A DNA stretch of 64,000 nucleotides, taken from positions 174,808,017 to 174,872,016 of the forward strand of contig NC_061513.1 in the NCBI RefSeq assembly GCF_022539505.1, given 5' to 3'. Positions 46,400 to 56,989 of the stretch are shown here, piece by piece (within the stretch, counting starts at the first letter, position 1; every line of letters begins with the position of its first letter). A program made the position numbers and the translations under genes. The stretch is from Lolium rigidum. Its lineage: Eukaryota > Streptophyta > Magnoliopsida > Poales > Poaceae. Below the pieces are notes generated by a model. It was given only the letters and a program-made list of their open reading frames with translations. It was not told the origin of the DNA and ran no database searches.

Positions 46400-48287
46400 A
46401 GAGTCGAGTATAAATTATGATTATGAATGCATTGAAACTTTTATGGATACCGATAAAATTCGAAATATGAGTGCTACTTATGGTCTTGACTCTCAAGTTG
46501 TTGCAAATCTTTATAAAGCTTTTGCCTCTCATTTTGAATTGCCTAGGAAGAATTTTGATAAGTATCATGAACCTTTTAAAGACGCTTGCATGAAGGATGA
46601 AATTGTCATTAATGATTGCAATAAGCATGTCCAAACTTCTGAAAATACTATTTCTTATAAGCATGTTAATTTTTGTGGAATGCATAGACCTTGTGGAATT
46701 AATCAAATCGAAGATGAATATTGTATCCATCATGGGAATGAAAAAACTGGAAAGTGGTCTAGAGCTCTAGATGATCTTGGTAAAAAAGTTTGTGCCCTCT
46801 ATCCTTTTATTTGTGAACTTTGTCATAAAGTGGGTCATTTTAATTTTCAATGCTCCTCCAATAATAATTCGCACCCCATGAGTGCTGCAAATTTGTATTG
46901 TAATGATGAAATTACTCCTAATCAGCATGACGAACTTACTTTATTTTTATGGTGTGAAGAGTTATCAAGAAAAATCTCTTTGTTACATATGAGTGATCTT
47001 GATATTGATGATGTCCTCCATGGGTGTCTTTCTTATTGCATTGATAATTGCCATACAAATACTTACATACAAAATATTTTAGAAGATGACACCTTGCCAA
47101 AATATGATAGGACCGCTGTGTGTTTTGAACTTATTAATGAAAAGGAGGAATCCTCCCAAGTTTCTTCTATTGTTTCTGGAAACAAATCAGGTTATGTGGA
47201 GGGGCCCCTCATCAAGCCTCTCCCCGCTAAAGAAGGTGACGAGGAGAAGGAAAAGAAGAAGAAGAAGAAGGGAACGAAGAAGAAGAAGAGGGGAAATAAA
47301 AAGAAAGAGGTAACGGCATATCCCCGCGTGTATGAGATAACGATAGGTAACCATAAGTATGTTGCTCCTAATGATTATTATGATAATGAATCTGAGTACA
47401 ATGATCTTCCTATGCCCTTTACCTATATTAGTGATTATGATTTAGAAGAGCACACTACTTTTGATATTGAAAATCTCTGGGAAACTAATTCTGAAAATGA
47501 TGATGTTAATAATTGCCATAGTATTAGTATTATTCGTGCTTCTCCCCATAATGATATAGAAAGCTCTAAGCTTGGGAATGAGGTGTTTGAAAATCCTTTT
47601 GCTACTGCTGATTATATGTTTGATACATCTCCTTCTAGTAACAATGATGGTAAGGTTACAGATGAACATACTGTGGAACATAACTATTCTATTTCTTATG
47701 ATGACACTATGCCTCCAATCTTTGACAATTATTATAAAGAATGCTATGACACATGTTATAATTATCCTTATGAAACTTGTCATAGTTATGGTGGGATCGC
47801 TAAAAATCATTCCCTTAGTATGCAACTTGTTTACCATGTTCAAATTCTTGATAATGATCCTGCTCCAATTACTATTAATGAGAAGAGTTTTTCTTATGCC
47901 AAAATTAATGATACCTTTATGCATATGAGCCATGATAAGAATGTTTTAAGTGATGGTTATATTGTGGATTTCATCAATAATGCTACTGAAAGTTATTATG
48001 AGAGAGGGAAACATGGTTATATGCGTCTTAATAATATTAAGTTTCCCCTCTCTATGTTGAGAACCTTGAAGTTACTCGTGTTTTATCTTCCTATGCTTGT
48101 CAATTTGTTCCTCATGAATTTATTTGTGTACAAGACTCCTTTTCATAGGAAGTGGGTTAGGCTTAAATTTGTTTCATACTTGCTTTTGATGCTCTCTTTT
48201 GCTTCAACTCTTATTTCTTATGTGAGCATCAATAAAATTGCTGAGCCCATCTTAATGGCTATAAAGAAAGCACTTCTTGGGAGATAA
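46390..48287 (+). CDS. Long second ORF of element 1: zinc knuckle, Lys tract, acidic region, membrane C-terminus
   Basis: The open frame extends upstream to 46221 but takes over from gag near 46380. In order: NYDYECIETFMDTDKIR (gag C-terminal region); a CCHC zinc knuckle CELCHKVGHFNFQC at about 46818; a Lys-rich tract (KKKKKKGTKKKKRGNKKK, about 47250); an acidic region with repeated PPIFDNYY-like motifs; and a C-terminal pair of hydrophobic segments around 48060-48240 (LLVFYLPMLVNLFLMNLFVY and FVSYLLLMLSFASTLISYVS) separated by PFHRKWVRLK. No polymerase, protease or integrase motif was found. The last part is conserved in element 2. It may be a relic of the Athila env-like ORF fused to gag, or a membrane-tethering domain (inference). 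Confidence 0.75.
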
Positions 48288-50798
48288 CCCATGCTTTTAT
48301 TTTGTAGCAACCTCTTCTTATCTTTATTTTATTGCAATGTTTTGCCAAGTGAAGTCTCTAATAGAAGGTTGATGCTAGATTTGGATTTCTGCACAGAAAC
48401 AGATTTCTTGATGTCACGAATTTGGGTAGGATTCTCTGTAGATAACTCAAAAAAATCTGCCAATTTACGTGAGTGATCCTCAGATATGTACGCAACTTTC
48501 ATTAGTTTGAGTTTTCTGATTTGAGCAACGGAAGTACCTCTTAAAAATTCGTGTTTACTGGCTGTTCTGTTTTGACAGATTCTGTCTCTGTTTTTTGCAT
48601 TGTCTCTTGTGGATTTTAAGTGAGGCTTTCTAGACGTGGAGAGCTGTAGCTAATGTTTTATTGAGTTCTTGCAATGTGTCACTACAGGGTCAAAGTGGAT
48701 TAAAGTTTTTTTTTTTGAGTACTAACCCCTCTAATGAAGTTTATGAGAAGTTTGGTGTGAAGGAAGTTTTCAAGGGTCAAGAGAGGAGGATGATATATGA
48801 TCAAGAAGAGTGAAAAGTCTAAGCTTGGGGATGCCCTCGTGGTTCATCCCTGCATATTTCAAGAAGACTCAAGCGTCTAAGTTTGGGGATGCCCAAGGCA
48901 TCCCCTTCTTCATCGACAACTTATCAGGTCACCTCTAGTGAAACTATATTTTTATTCCGTCACATCTTATGTGCTTTACTTGGAGCGTCCGTGTGCTTTT
49001 ATTTTCGTTTTGTTATTTTCATTCTCTGAATAAATTCATGCTTGTGTGGGAGAGAGACACGCTCCGCTCGTTCATATGAACACTTGTGTTCTTAGCTTTA
49101 CTTTTAATGTTCATGGCGAAGGTTGAAACTGCTTCGTTCGTTGTTATATGGTTGGAAACGGAAAATGCTGTGGTAAATGGTATAATGTCTTGAATAATTT
49201 GATACTTGGCAATTGTTGTGCTCATATAGATCATGTTTAAGCTCTTGCATCATGTACTTTGCACCTATTAATGAAGAACTACATAGAGCTTGTTAAAATT
49301 TGGTTTGCATGATTGGTTTCTCTAGAGTCTAGATATTTTCCGGTTAAGGTGTTTGAACAACAAGGAGACGATGTAAAGTCTTATAATGCTTGCAATATGT
49401 TCATATGTAAGCTTTGCTGCACCGTTTTATACTTGAGTTTGCTTCAAACAACCTTGCTAGCCTAAACCTTGTATTGAGAGGGATTACTTCTCATGCATCC
49501 AAATCCTTGAGCCAAAAACTATGCCATTTGTGTCCACCATACCTACCTACTACATGGTATTTCTCTGCCATTCCAAAGTACATTACTTGAGTGCTACCTT
49601 TAAAATTCTATTTTTTGCCTTTGCAATATATAGCTCATGGGAAAATAGCCTTAAAAACTATTGTGGTGAAGAATATGTACTTATGTATCTTATTTCTTAA
49701 TAAGTTGCTTGTTGAGAGGTAACCATGCTTCTGGGGACGCCACCAACTATTTTACCTTTGTTGAATATCATGTGAGTTGCTATGCATGTTCGTCTTGTCT
49801 GAAGTAAGGGTGATTTATTATGATCAAATGGTTTGAGTATGCATATTGTTAGAGAAGAACATTGGGCCGCTAACTAAAGCCATGAATCATGGTGGAAGTT
49901 TCAGTTTGGACATCAATCCTCAATCTCTTATGAGAATATTATTTGTTGTTGAATGCTTATGCATTAAAGAGGAGTCCATTATCTGTTGTCTATGTTGTCC
50001 CGGTATAGATGTCTAAGTTGAGAATAATCAAAAGCGAGAAAGCCAATGCGAACTTTCTCCTTAGACCTTTGTACAGACGGCATAGAGGTATCCCTTTGTG
50101 ACACTTGGTTGAAACATATGCTATGCAATGATAATCCATGTTAATCCAAGCTAATTAGGACAAGGTGCGAGCACTATTGGTACACTATGCATGAGGCTTG
50201 CAACTTATAGGATATCTTATACATAACACCTGTGATTTATTACTACCGTTGACAAAATTGTTTCTTGTTTTCAAAATGAAAAGCTCTAGCACAAATATAG
50301 TAATCCATGCTTCCCTCTGCGAAGGGCCTGTCTTTTACTTTATTGTTGAGTCAATTCACCTATTCCTTCTATCTTAGAAGCAAACACTTGTATGAACTGT
50401 GTGCATTGATTCTTACATGTTTACTTATTGCACTTGTTATATTACTTTGTGTTGACAATTATCCATGAGATAAACATGTTGAAGTTGAAAGCAACTACTG
50501 AAACTTATATCTTCCTTTGTGTTGCTTCAATGCCTTTACTTTGAATTTATTGCTTTATGAGTTAACTCTTATGCAAGACTTATTGATGCTTGTCTTGAAA
50601 GTACTATTCATGAAAAGTCTTTGCTATATGATTCATTTGTTTAGTCATTGTCTTTACCATTGCTTTGAATCACTTCATTCATCTCATATGCTTTGCAATA
50701 GTATGATCAAGATTATGTAAGTAGCATGCCACTTCAGAAATTATCTTTGTTATCGTTTACCTACTCGAGGGCGAGTAGGAACTAAGCTTGGGGATGCT
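48288..50798 (+). other. 2.5-kb non-coding 3' region of element 1
   Basis: There is no long frame. Almost all of it aligns with 57040-59596 in element 2. It contains three copies of AAG(C/T)TTGGGGATGC (48827, 48880, 50784), the last directly before the right LTR as a polypurine-like tract, and one strong hairpin. Confidence 0.75.
48885..48905 (+). promoter_or_regulatory. Perfect 9-bp hairpin in the element 1 3' region
   Basis: GGGGATGCC, loop CAA, GGCATCCCC. The same stem with loop CGA is at 57687-57707 in element 2. It could act in RNA dimerisation or packaging (inference). Confidence 0.5.
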
Positions 50799-52228
50799 TG
50801 ATACGTCTCAAACGTATCTATAATTTCTGATGTTCCATGCTAGTTTTATGACAATACCTACATGTTTTGTTCACACTTTATATCGTTTTTATGCGTTTTC
50901 CGGAACTAACCTATTAACGAGATGTCAAAGTGCCAGTTGCTGTTTTCTGCTGTTTTTGGTTTCAGAAATCCTAGAAAGGAAATATTCTCGGAATCAGACG
51001 AAATCAACGCCCAATATCTTATAATTCCACGAAGCTTCCAGAACACCGGAGAGGGGCCAGAGGAGAGGCCCAGGGCCACCACACATGGTGGCGGCGCGGC
51101 CCAAAGGGGGGGCGCGCCCCCCTAGTGTGTGGCTGCCCCGTAGCCCCTCTGACTCCGACTCTCCGCCTATAAAAGCCTTCGTGACCTAAATCTTCGACAC
51201 GGATGGAAGAAACACCAGAAAACCTTCCAGAGCCGCCGCCATCGTGAAACTCCAATTCGGGGGACAGAAGTCTCTGTTCCGGCACCCTGCCGGGACGGGG
51301 AATTGCCCCCGGAGTCATCTCCATCGACACCACCGCCATCTTCATCGCCATCGCTGTCTCTCATGATGAGGAGGGAGTAGTTCTCCCCTGAGGCTGAGGG
51401 CTCGACCGTAGCTATGTGGTTCATCTCTGTCTTTGTGATCTAGTTGAATATCATCTATGAGTTACTCTGGTGATGTTATTAAAGTAGTCTATTCCTCCTT
51501 CATGATGTAATGTTGACAGTGTGTGCATCATGAAGTACTTGGTGTAGGTTATGATTGTGATCTCTTGTAGATTATGAAGTTAACTATTACTATGATAGTA
51601 TTGATGTGATCTATTCCCCCTTTCATAGCCGATGTTGACGAGTGTGCATGCTATGTTAGTACTCGGTATAATTGCGTTGGTCTATCTTGCACTCTAAGGT
51701 TATTTAAATATGAACATCGAATGTTGTGGAGCTTGTTAACTCCGGCATTGAGGTGCTCTTGTAGCCCTACACAATTAATGGTGTTTGTCATCCAACAAGA
51801 GAGTGTAGAGTGGTTTTATTATGTGATCAATGTTGAGAGTGTCCACTAGTGAAAGTATGATCCCTAGGCCTTATTTCCGAACATCGAATCTCCGTTTATT
51901 TACTGTTTTGTTGCATGTTTACTCGCTGCCATATTTTATTCAGATTGTTATTACCACTCATATTCATCCATATCACTTGCATTTTACTATCTCTTCGCCG
52001 AACTAGTGCACCTATACATCTGACAAGTGTATTAGGTGTGTTGGGGACAAAAGAGACTTCTTGTATCGTGATTGTAGGGTTGCTTGAGAGGGATATCTTT
52101 GACCTCTTCCTCCCTGAGTTCGATAAACCTTGGGTGATTCACTTAAGGGAAACTTGCTGCTGTTCTACAAACCTCTGCTCTTGGAGGCCCAACACTGTCT
52201 ATAGGAAAAGAAGTGTGAGTAGACATCA
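50799..52228 (+). repeat. Right LTR of element 1
   Basis: 1430 bp, nearly identical to the left LTR. TATA box at 51169-51176. Confidence 0.92.
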
Positions 52229-52233
52229 CGACC

Positions 52234-53138
52234 TTACAGTCAGAGGAGCCACACGCAACATCTAGGTCGAGGAAGCAGGGGACCCTGGCAAAGATGCATG
52301 CAGCACCAGCGTCCCAGTGGTAGAGTCAGATGCAACCTAGACAACCTCCACAACCTCGACCTGCGACGAAGGAATGTCCTACAATGGATTCGTTCAGACC
52401 CCCTGTGTACCCAAAAGATCTAAATCTAAGACTAGGGTTTGCATAAGCTTGCCACAACCGAAGTCATCGACGCAGAGGAAGAAGACGACCATTTGTGGCC
52501 AGTAGCCACCGCCACAGCCACCGTCGCTGCTGCAAGCCTCGTTGACCGTGCGGGTGAGGAAGAGTCGGCCATGTCGCTAGATCGGGAAGGGTGAATGAGC
52601 TCGAAATGGGTGAGGGGGGAATGGGGGATTTGGAATTGGCGGTGAGAGAGCCACACCTATATACGGTGGCGAAATTTCAAACGCGGAGACCGGATTCACC
52701 CCGCCGAGATTTCGTCGTCCCGCGCGAGCTCGCGCCATCTCCCGCGGTGGCTCTGCGGGAACGCGGCGTTCTCGAGTTCTGCGGGAACGCGGGTGGCTCG
52801 CTAGAAACGGCCGAACCGGGCGTTCCTCCAGGTCCTAGCCGAGGGTGCTTTGAGAAGCGGTTCCTGCAACAACGCGAGCGAGCCAAGGTAACCAAACGGG
52901 CGAAAAATGGCTGACCTGATGCGAGCCAAGGAGAGACCAGGCTACCAAACGTGTGCATAGTGTGGTTTGATGCGGTACCAGTCCTCATGTTTCGCCCCCC
53001 TCGTGTTTGTCTGCTTATTATTGGCGAGTCTGACTGCATGGAAGATGGATCGTCTGGACTAGCCGCCCTTCGCCTGGGATCGATCACCGATGGTGGGGAG
53101 GAGGGGAACACCAAACCGATCTGAGCTGAAGGGTAGTA
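52234..53138. other. Unassigned sequence between the two Athila-like elements
   Basis: GC-rich in the middle. It contains the inverse GTTTGGTAGCCTGG motif near 52955. No gene is supported except the doubtful exon at 52432-52572. Confidence 0.4.
52432..52572 (-). pseudogene. Doubtful 5' exon, perhaps of the Myb/SANT-like gene
   Basis: The frame starts MADSSSPARSTRLAAATVAV on the minus strand in a plausible initiation context and is preceded by GC-rich DNA. Position and strand fit a first exon of the Myb/SANT-like gene, separated from it by element 1. There is no sequence proof of the link, and the product is low in complexity. Confidence 0.2.
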
Positions 53139-53328
53139 CTAATACATATATGTACAAGTGTGTGAACTTATAGGAAACTCGTGGTGGTCAAACACTGGGT
53201 TTGGAGAGGATAAATACATGCTTGTTGATCCTGGAGAAGAAATTTTCCAACTGTAATTCAAAAACGAAAACCTGATATGCGGAGCAATGTGTACAAAGGA
53301 TGCATCAATACCTATATGCTTGGTAGGC
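53139..53328 (-). pseudogene. Ty1/copia RNase H remnant, downstream half
   Basis: On the minus strand it reads PTKHIGIDASFVH, the conserved RNase H C-terminal part 'TKHIxxDxxF'. It joins exactly to DPVKHEP at 61352 and above if element 2 and one copy of its TAGGC target duplicate are taken out. Thus element 2 landed inside this older remnant. Confidence 0.8.
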
Positions 53329-56087
53329 TGATACGTCTCCAACGTATCAATAATTTCTTATGTTCCATGCTTGTTTTATGACAATACCTACATGTTTTAT
53401 TCACACTTTATGTCGTTTTGATGCATTTTCCGGAACTAACCTATTGACGAGATTCCGAAGTGGCAGTTCCTGTTTTCTGCTGTTTTTGGTTTCAGAAATC
53501 CTAGTAAGGAAATATTCTCGGAATTTGACGAAATCAACGCCCAGCATCTTATAATTCCACGAAGCTTCCAGAACACCCGAGAGGCACCAGAGGGGAGCCC
53601 TGGGGGCCCCACACGTGTGGGCGGCGCGGCCCAAGGGGGGGCGCGCCCCCCTATTGGGTGGCGGCTCCGTAACCCCTCCGACTCCGCCTCTTCGCCTATT
53701 TAAAGCTCCCTGACCTAAAACATCGATACGGAAAAGCCACGGTACGAGAAACCTTCCAGAGCCGCCGCCATCGCGAAGCCAAGATCTGGGGGACAGGAGT
53801 CTCTGTTCCGGCACCTGCCGGGACGGGGAAGTGCCCCGGAAGGCATCTCCATCGACACCACCGCCATCTTCATCAACGCTGCTCGTCTCCCATGAGGAGG
53901 GAGTAGTTCTCCATCGAGGCTAAGGGCTGTACCGGTAGCTATGTGGTTCATCTCTCTCTCCTATGTACTTCAATACAATGATCTCATGAGCTGCCTTACA
54001 TGATTGAGATCCATATGATGAGCTTGTAATCTAGATGTCGTTATGCTATTCAAGTGGATTTTACTTATGTGATCTCCGGAGACTCCTTGTCCCACGTGTG
54101 TAAAGGTGACGAGTGTGTGCACCGTGTGGGTCTCTTAGGCTATATTTCACAGAATACTTATTCACCGAGTTATAATTTGAGTTGGATGTTATCTTGCCGG
54201 AGAGTAATTCGGAATAGCATAGTGAAGTGCTTATTTATATTCCTTTATGATTGCAATGTGCTTTATATCACTATTAATCTATGTGCTACTCTAGTGATGT
54301 TATTAAAGTAGTCTATTCCTCCTCCATGATGTAATGGTGACAGTGTGTGCATCATGTAGTACTTGGCGTAGTTTATGATTGTAATCTCTTGTAGATTATG
54401 AAGTTAACTATTACTATGATGGTATTGATATGATCTATTCCTCCTTTCATAGCTTGATGGCGACAGTGTGCATGCTATGTTAGTACTCGGTATAATTGCG
54501 TTGGTCTATCATGCACTCTAAGGTTATTTAAATATGAACATCGAATGTTGTGGAGCTTGTTAACTCCGGCATTGAGGTGCTCTTGTAGCCCTACACAATT
54601 AGTGGTGTTCATTATCCAACAAGAGAGTGTAGAGTGGTTTTATTATGTGATCAATGTTGAGAGTGTCCACTAGTGAAAGTATGATCCCTAGGCCTTGTTT
54701 CCAAATACTGCAATCATCGCTTATTTACTGTTTTACTCGCATCTTTACTTCCTGCAATATTACTACCATCAATCGCACGCCGGCAAGCTATTTTCCGGCG
54801 CCGTTACTACTGCTCATATTCATTCATACCACTTGTATTTCACTATCTCTTCGCCGAACTAGTGCACCTATACATCTGACAAGTGTATTAGGTGTGTTAG
54901 GGACACAAGAGACTTCTTGTATCGTGATTGCGGGGTTGCTTGAGAGGGATATCTTTGACCTCTTCCTCCCTGAGTTCGATAAACCTTGGGTGATCCACTT
55001 AAGGGAAAACTTGTTGCTGTTCTACAAACCTCTGCTCTTGGAGGCCCAACACTGTCCAGCTCCGCCTTCGAGAACTGCATGTACAGCCCGCGGCATGGTG
55101 GTGGGCAATGGAGAGTCCGCCCTCTTCTGGGAGGACCGATGGGTGGATGGCAGATCCATCAAAGAGATGGCGCCGGAGGTGCAAGCGCTGGTATCTAAGC
55201 GACGCAGGAAGGTGCGTACGGTGCGCGAGGCGCTGATTGATCGCACTTGGATATCAGACATAGCGGGAGCACCAAGCGCCCTCGCATTGTGGCAGTATGT
55301 GCAACTATGGGGCAGGCTGCGAGGGTTCCAGTTATCGGCGGATGAAGATAGGATGACCTGGCTGTGGACGACGGATGGACAGTACACCTCCCACTCATGC
55401 TATGAGGCCCTTTTCCAGGGGTCACTCACCTCGGCATCTTGGGAGCTAAATTGGAAATCCTGGGCGCCTCCGAGAGTTAAGTTCTTCATATGGCTGGCCT
55501 GTCCGGACAGTGGCCGGACAGGCGAAAGGCTGGCGCGTCGGGGCCTCCCACATGCGACCAGCTGCCCGCTCCGTGATCGGTCTCGCGGAGACCATGACGC
55601 ACCTCCTCACAGGGTGCTCATTCTCCAGGACGATCTGGTTCGAGGTCCTCTCGTGGATCCGATCCACTTCGGGACCTCCTGATGGGGGCGACTTCGTGGA
55701 GTGGTGGTCGCTGGTGGTGCGGACCACTCCCCGCCAGCTGTGCAAGGGTACCTCGTCGCTCATCATGCTCACGGCGTGGTGGATCTGGAAGCAACGGAAC
55801 GCTGTGATCTTCGACAATGCACAGCCCTCGGTGCCCGCCCTCTTCAGCGACATCAGGACAGAAGCGCGGCAATGGGCGGACGCGGGAGCCCGGGGTGTCC
55901 GCCAACTACTCCCCTAGATTAGGGTCTCCTTTTTGGGTCGAGTTGTACTGCGGGGTGTTTGTCTCTCTCCGGAGGGGCATGTACATAACTAACTTTCTCT
56001 ATCTATCAATGCATCAAAACGCAAGTCTTTTGCGTTTTCGCGAAAAAAAAACACTGTCTACAGGAAAAGGAGTGTGCGTAGACATCA
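53329..56087 (+). repeat. Left LTR of element 2, split by a LINE
   Basis: LTR sequence runs 53329-55056 and resumes at 56059-56087 (one ACACTGTC copy at 56051-56058 is the LINE target duplicate). A TATTTAAA box is at 53697-53704. A copy of the primer-site flank, AAGCTATTTTCCGGCGCCGT, lies inside the LTR at about 54787. Confidence 0.9.
55057..56050 (+). mobile_element. 5'-truncated LINE retrotransposon
   Basis: It is flanked by ACACTGTC (55049-55056 and 56051-56058) and ends in a short poly-A (56043-56050). It carries only the C-terminal end of the reverse-transcriptase ORF, with the zinc-binding zf-RVT domain: VGNGESALFWEDRWVDGRSI, WAPPRVKFFIWLA, then in another frame MTHLLTGCSFSRTIWFEVLS and TAWWIWKQRNAVIF, with stop at 55917. 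One frameshift lies near 55590, and a duplicated 'gtccggacagtggccggaca' stretch is at about 55500. The endonuclease and RT core are missing through 5' truncation. Confidence 0.88.
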
Positions 56088-56097
56088 AGCTATTTTC

Positions 56098-56115
56098 TGG
56101 CGCCGTTGCCGGGGA
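56098..56115 (+). promoter_or_regulatory. Primer-binding site, tRNA-Asp type, element 2
   Basis: TGGCGCCGTTGCCGGGGA is a perfect 18-nt complement of the 3' end of plant tRNA-Asp. It begins 10 bases after the LTR end. Confidence 0.88.
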
Positions 56116-56254
56116 GGTAAGGTAAAAGGTATTCACATCCTCCGACTACTAAGCTATTTCCTAGCATTGTTGCCGGTGTGTGAGTGCTCGAAGCTATTTC
56201 CTTTAGATCCTGCAATTGCATCTTTTTGTTTCTTGTTTACACTAGTTAGGCATA

Positions 56255-56989
56255 ATGGACAACAATGAGCTTTTTATTCTATTTCCTGAGTTAAGACATG
56301 GATTGTTTGATGCGAAAATTAAAAAACCTATGGAACCTTATTTGCATGCTAGTACTAATATTAGTATGAACGCTTTGAACACCATTGTTGATAATGATAT
56401 AGAAAGTTCTAAGCTTGGGGAAGCTGGTTTTGATGAGCATGATATTTTTAGTCCCCCAAGCATTGAGGAGAAAATTTTCTTTGATGATACTTTGCCTCCT
56501 ATTTATGATGATTATAATGATAGTGGTATTTTGGTGCCACCTACTATGGAGGATAAATTTAATTATGATTACAATATGCCTCCTATATTTGATGATAGCT
56601 ACTTTGTTGAATTTGCTCCCACTATTACTAATAAAATTGATTATGCTTATGTTGGGAGTAGTAATAATTTTATGCATGAGACTCATGATAAGAATGTTTC
56701 ATTTGATAGTTATATTGTTGAGTTTGCTCATGATGCTACTGGATATTATTATGAGAGAGGAAAATATGGTTGTAGAAATTTCCATGTTACTAAAACACCT
56801 CTCTATATGCTGAAATTTTTGAAGTTACACTTGTTTTATCTTTCTATGCTTGTTGCATTATGCTTCATGAATTTGTTTATTTACAAGATTCCTTTTCATA
56901 GGAAGTGGTTTAGGCTTAAATTTGTTTTGAATTTGCTTCTTGATGCTCTCTTTTGCTTCAACTCCTATTTCTTGGGAGTGCATCATTAA
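56255..56989 (+). CDS. Short-form protein of element 2 with membrane C-terminus
   Basis: An intact frame of 244 codons starts MDNNELFILFPELRHGLFDA, matching the element 1 gag start, then KKPMEPYLH. The gag core, zinc knuckle and Lys tract of element 1 are absent. Instead there is an acidic region with three DDTLPPIYDDY / NMPPIFDDSY repeats, followed by YYYERGKYG and the C-terminal domain LFYLSMLVALCFMNLFIY - PFHRKWFRLKF - LLLDALFCFNSYFL. That is two hydrophobic segments around a conserved basic loop. The frame has stayed open without the gag core. Function is unknown; possibly it interacts with the gag proteins of helper elements through the shared N-terminus (inference). Confidence 0.75.
   Translation: MDNNELFILFPELRHGLFDAKIKKPMEPYLHASTNISMNALNTIVDNDIESSKLGEAGFDEHDIFSPPSIEEKIFFDDTLPPIYDDYNDSGILVPPTMEDKFNYDYNMPPIFDDSYFVEFAPTITNKIDYAYVGSSNNFMHETHDKNVSFDSYIVEFAHDATGYYYERGKYGCRNFHVTKTPLYMLKFLKLHLFYLSMLVALCFMNLFIYKIPFHRKWFRLKFVLNLLLDALFCFNSYFLGVHH

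Larger units (their letters stand above)
43939..52228 (+). mobile_element. Non-autonomous Athila-like (Ty3/gypsy) LTR retrotransposon, long form (element 1)
   Basis: LTRs at 43939-45366 and 50799-52228 start TGATACGTCTC and end AGACATCA. The target duplication is CGACC (43934-43938 and 52229-52233). The primer site matches the 3' end of plant tRNA-Asp, as known for the Athila lineage. The 5.4-kb interior encodes a gag-type protein and a second long frame, but no protease, reverse transcriptase or integrase. It ends with 2.5 kb of non-coding sequence shared with element 2. The two LTRs are almost identical, so the insertion is recent. Confidence 0.9.

Noticed and set aside
47442..47933. Minus-strand 163-codon frame inside element 1
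   Set aside because: Antisense to the second ORF; Ile/Met-rich as expected from reversed AT-rich codons.
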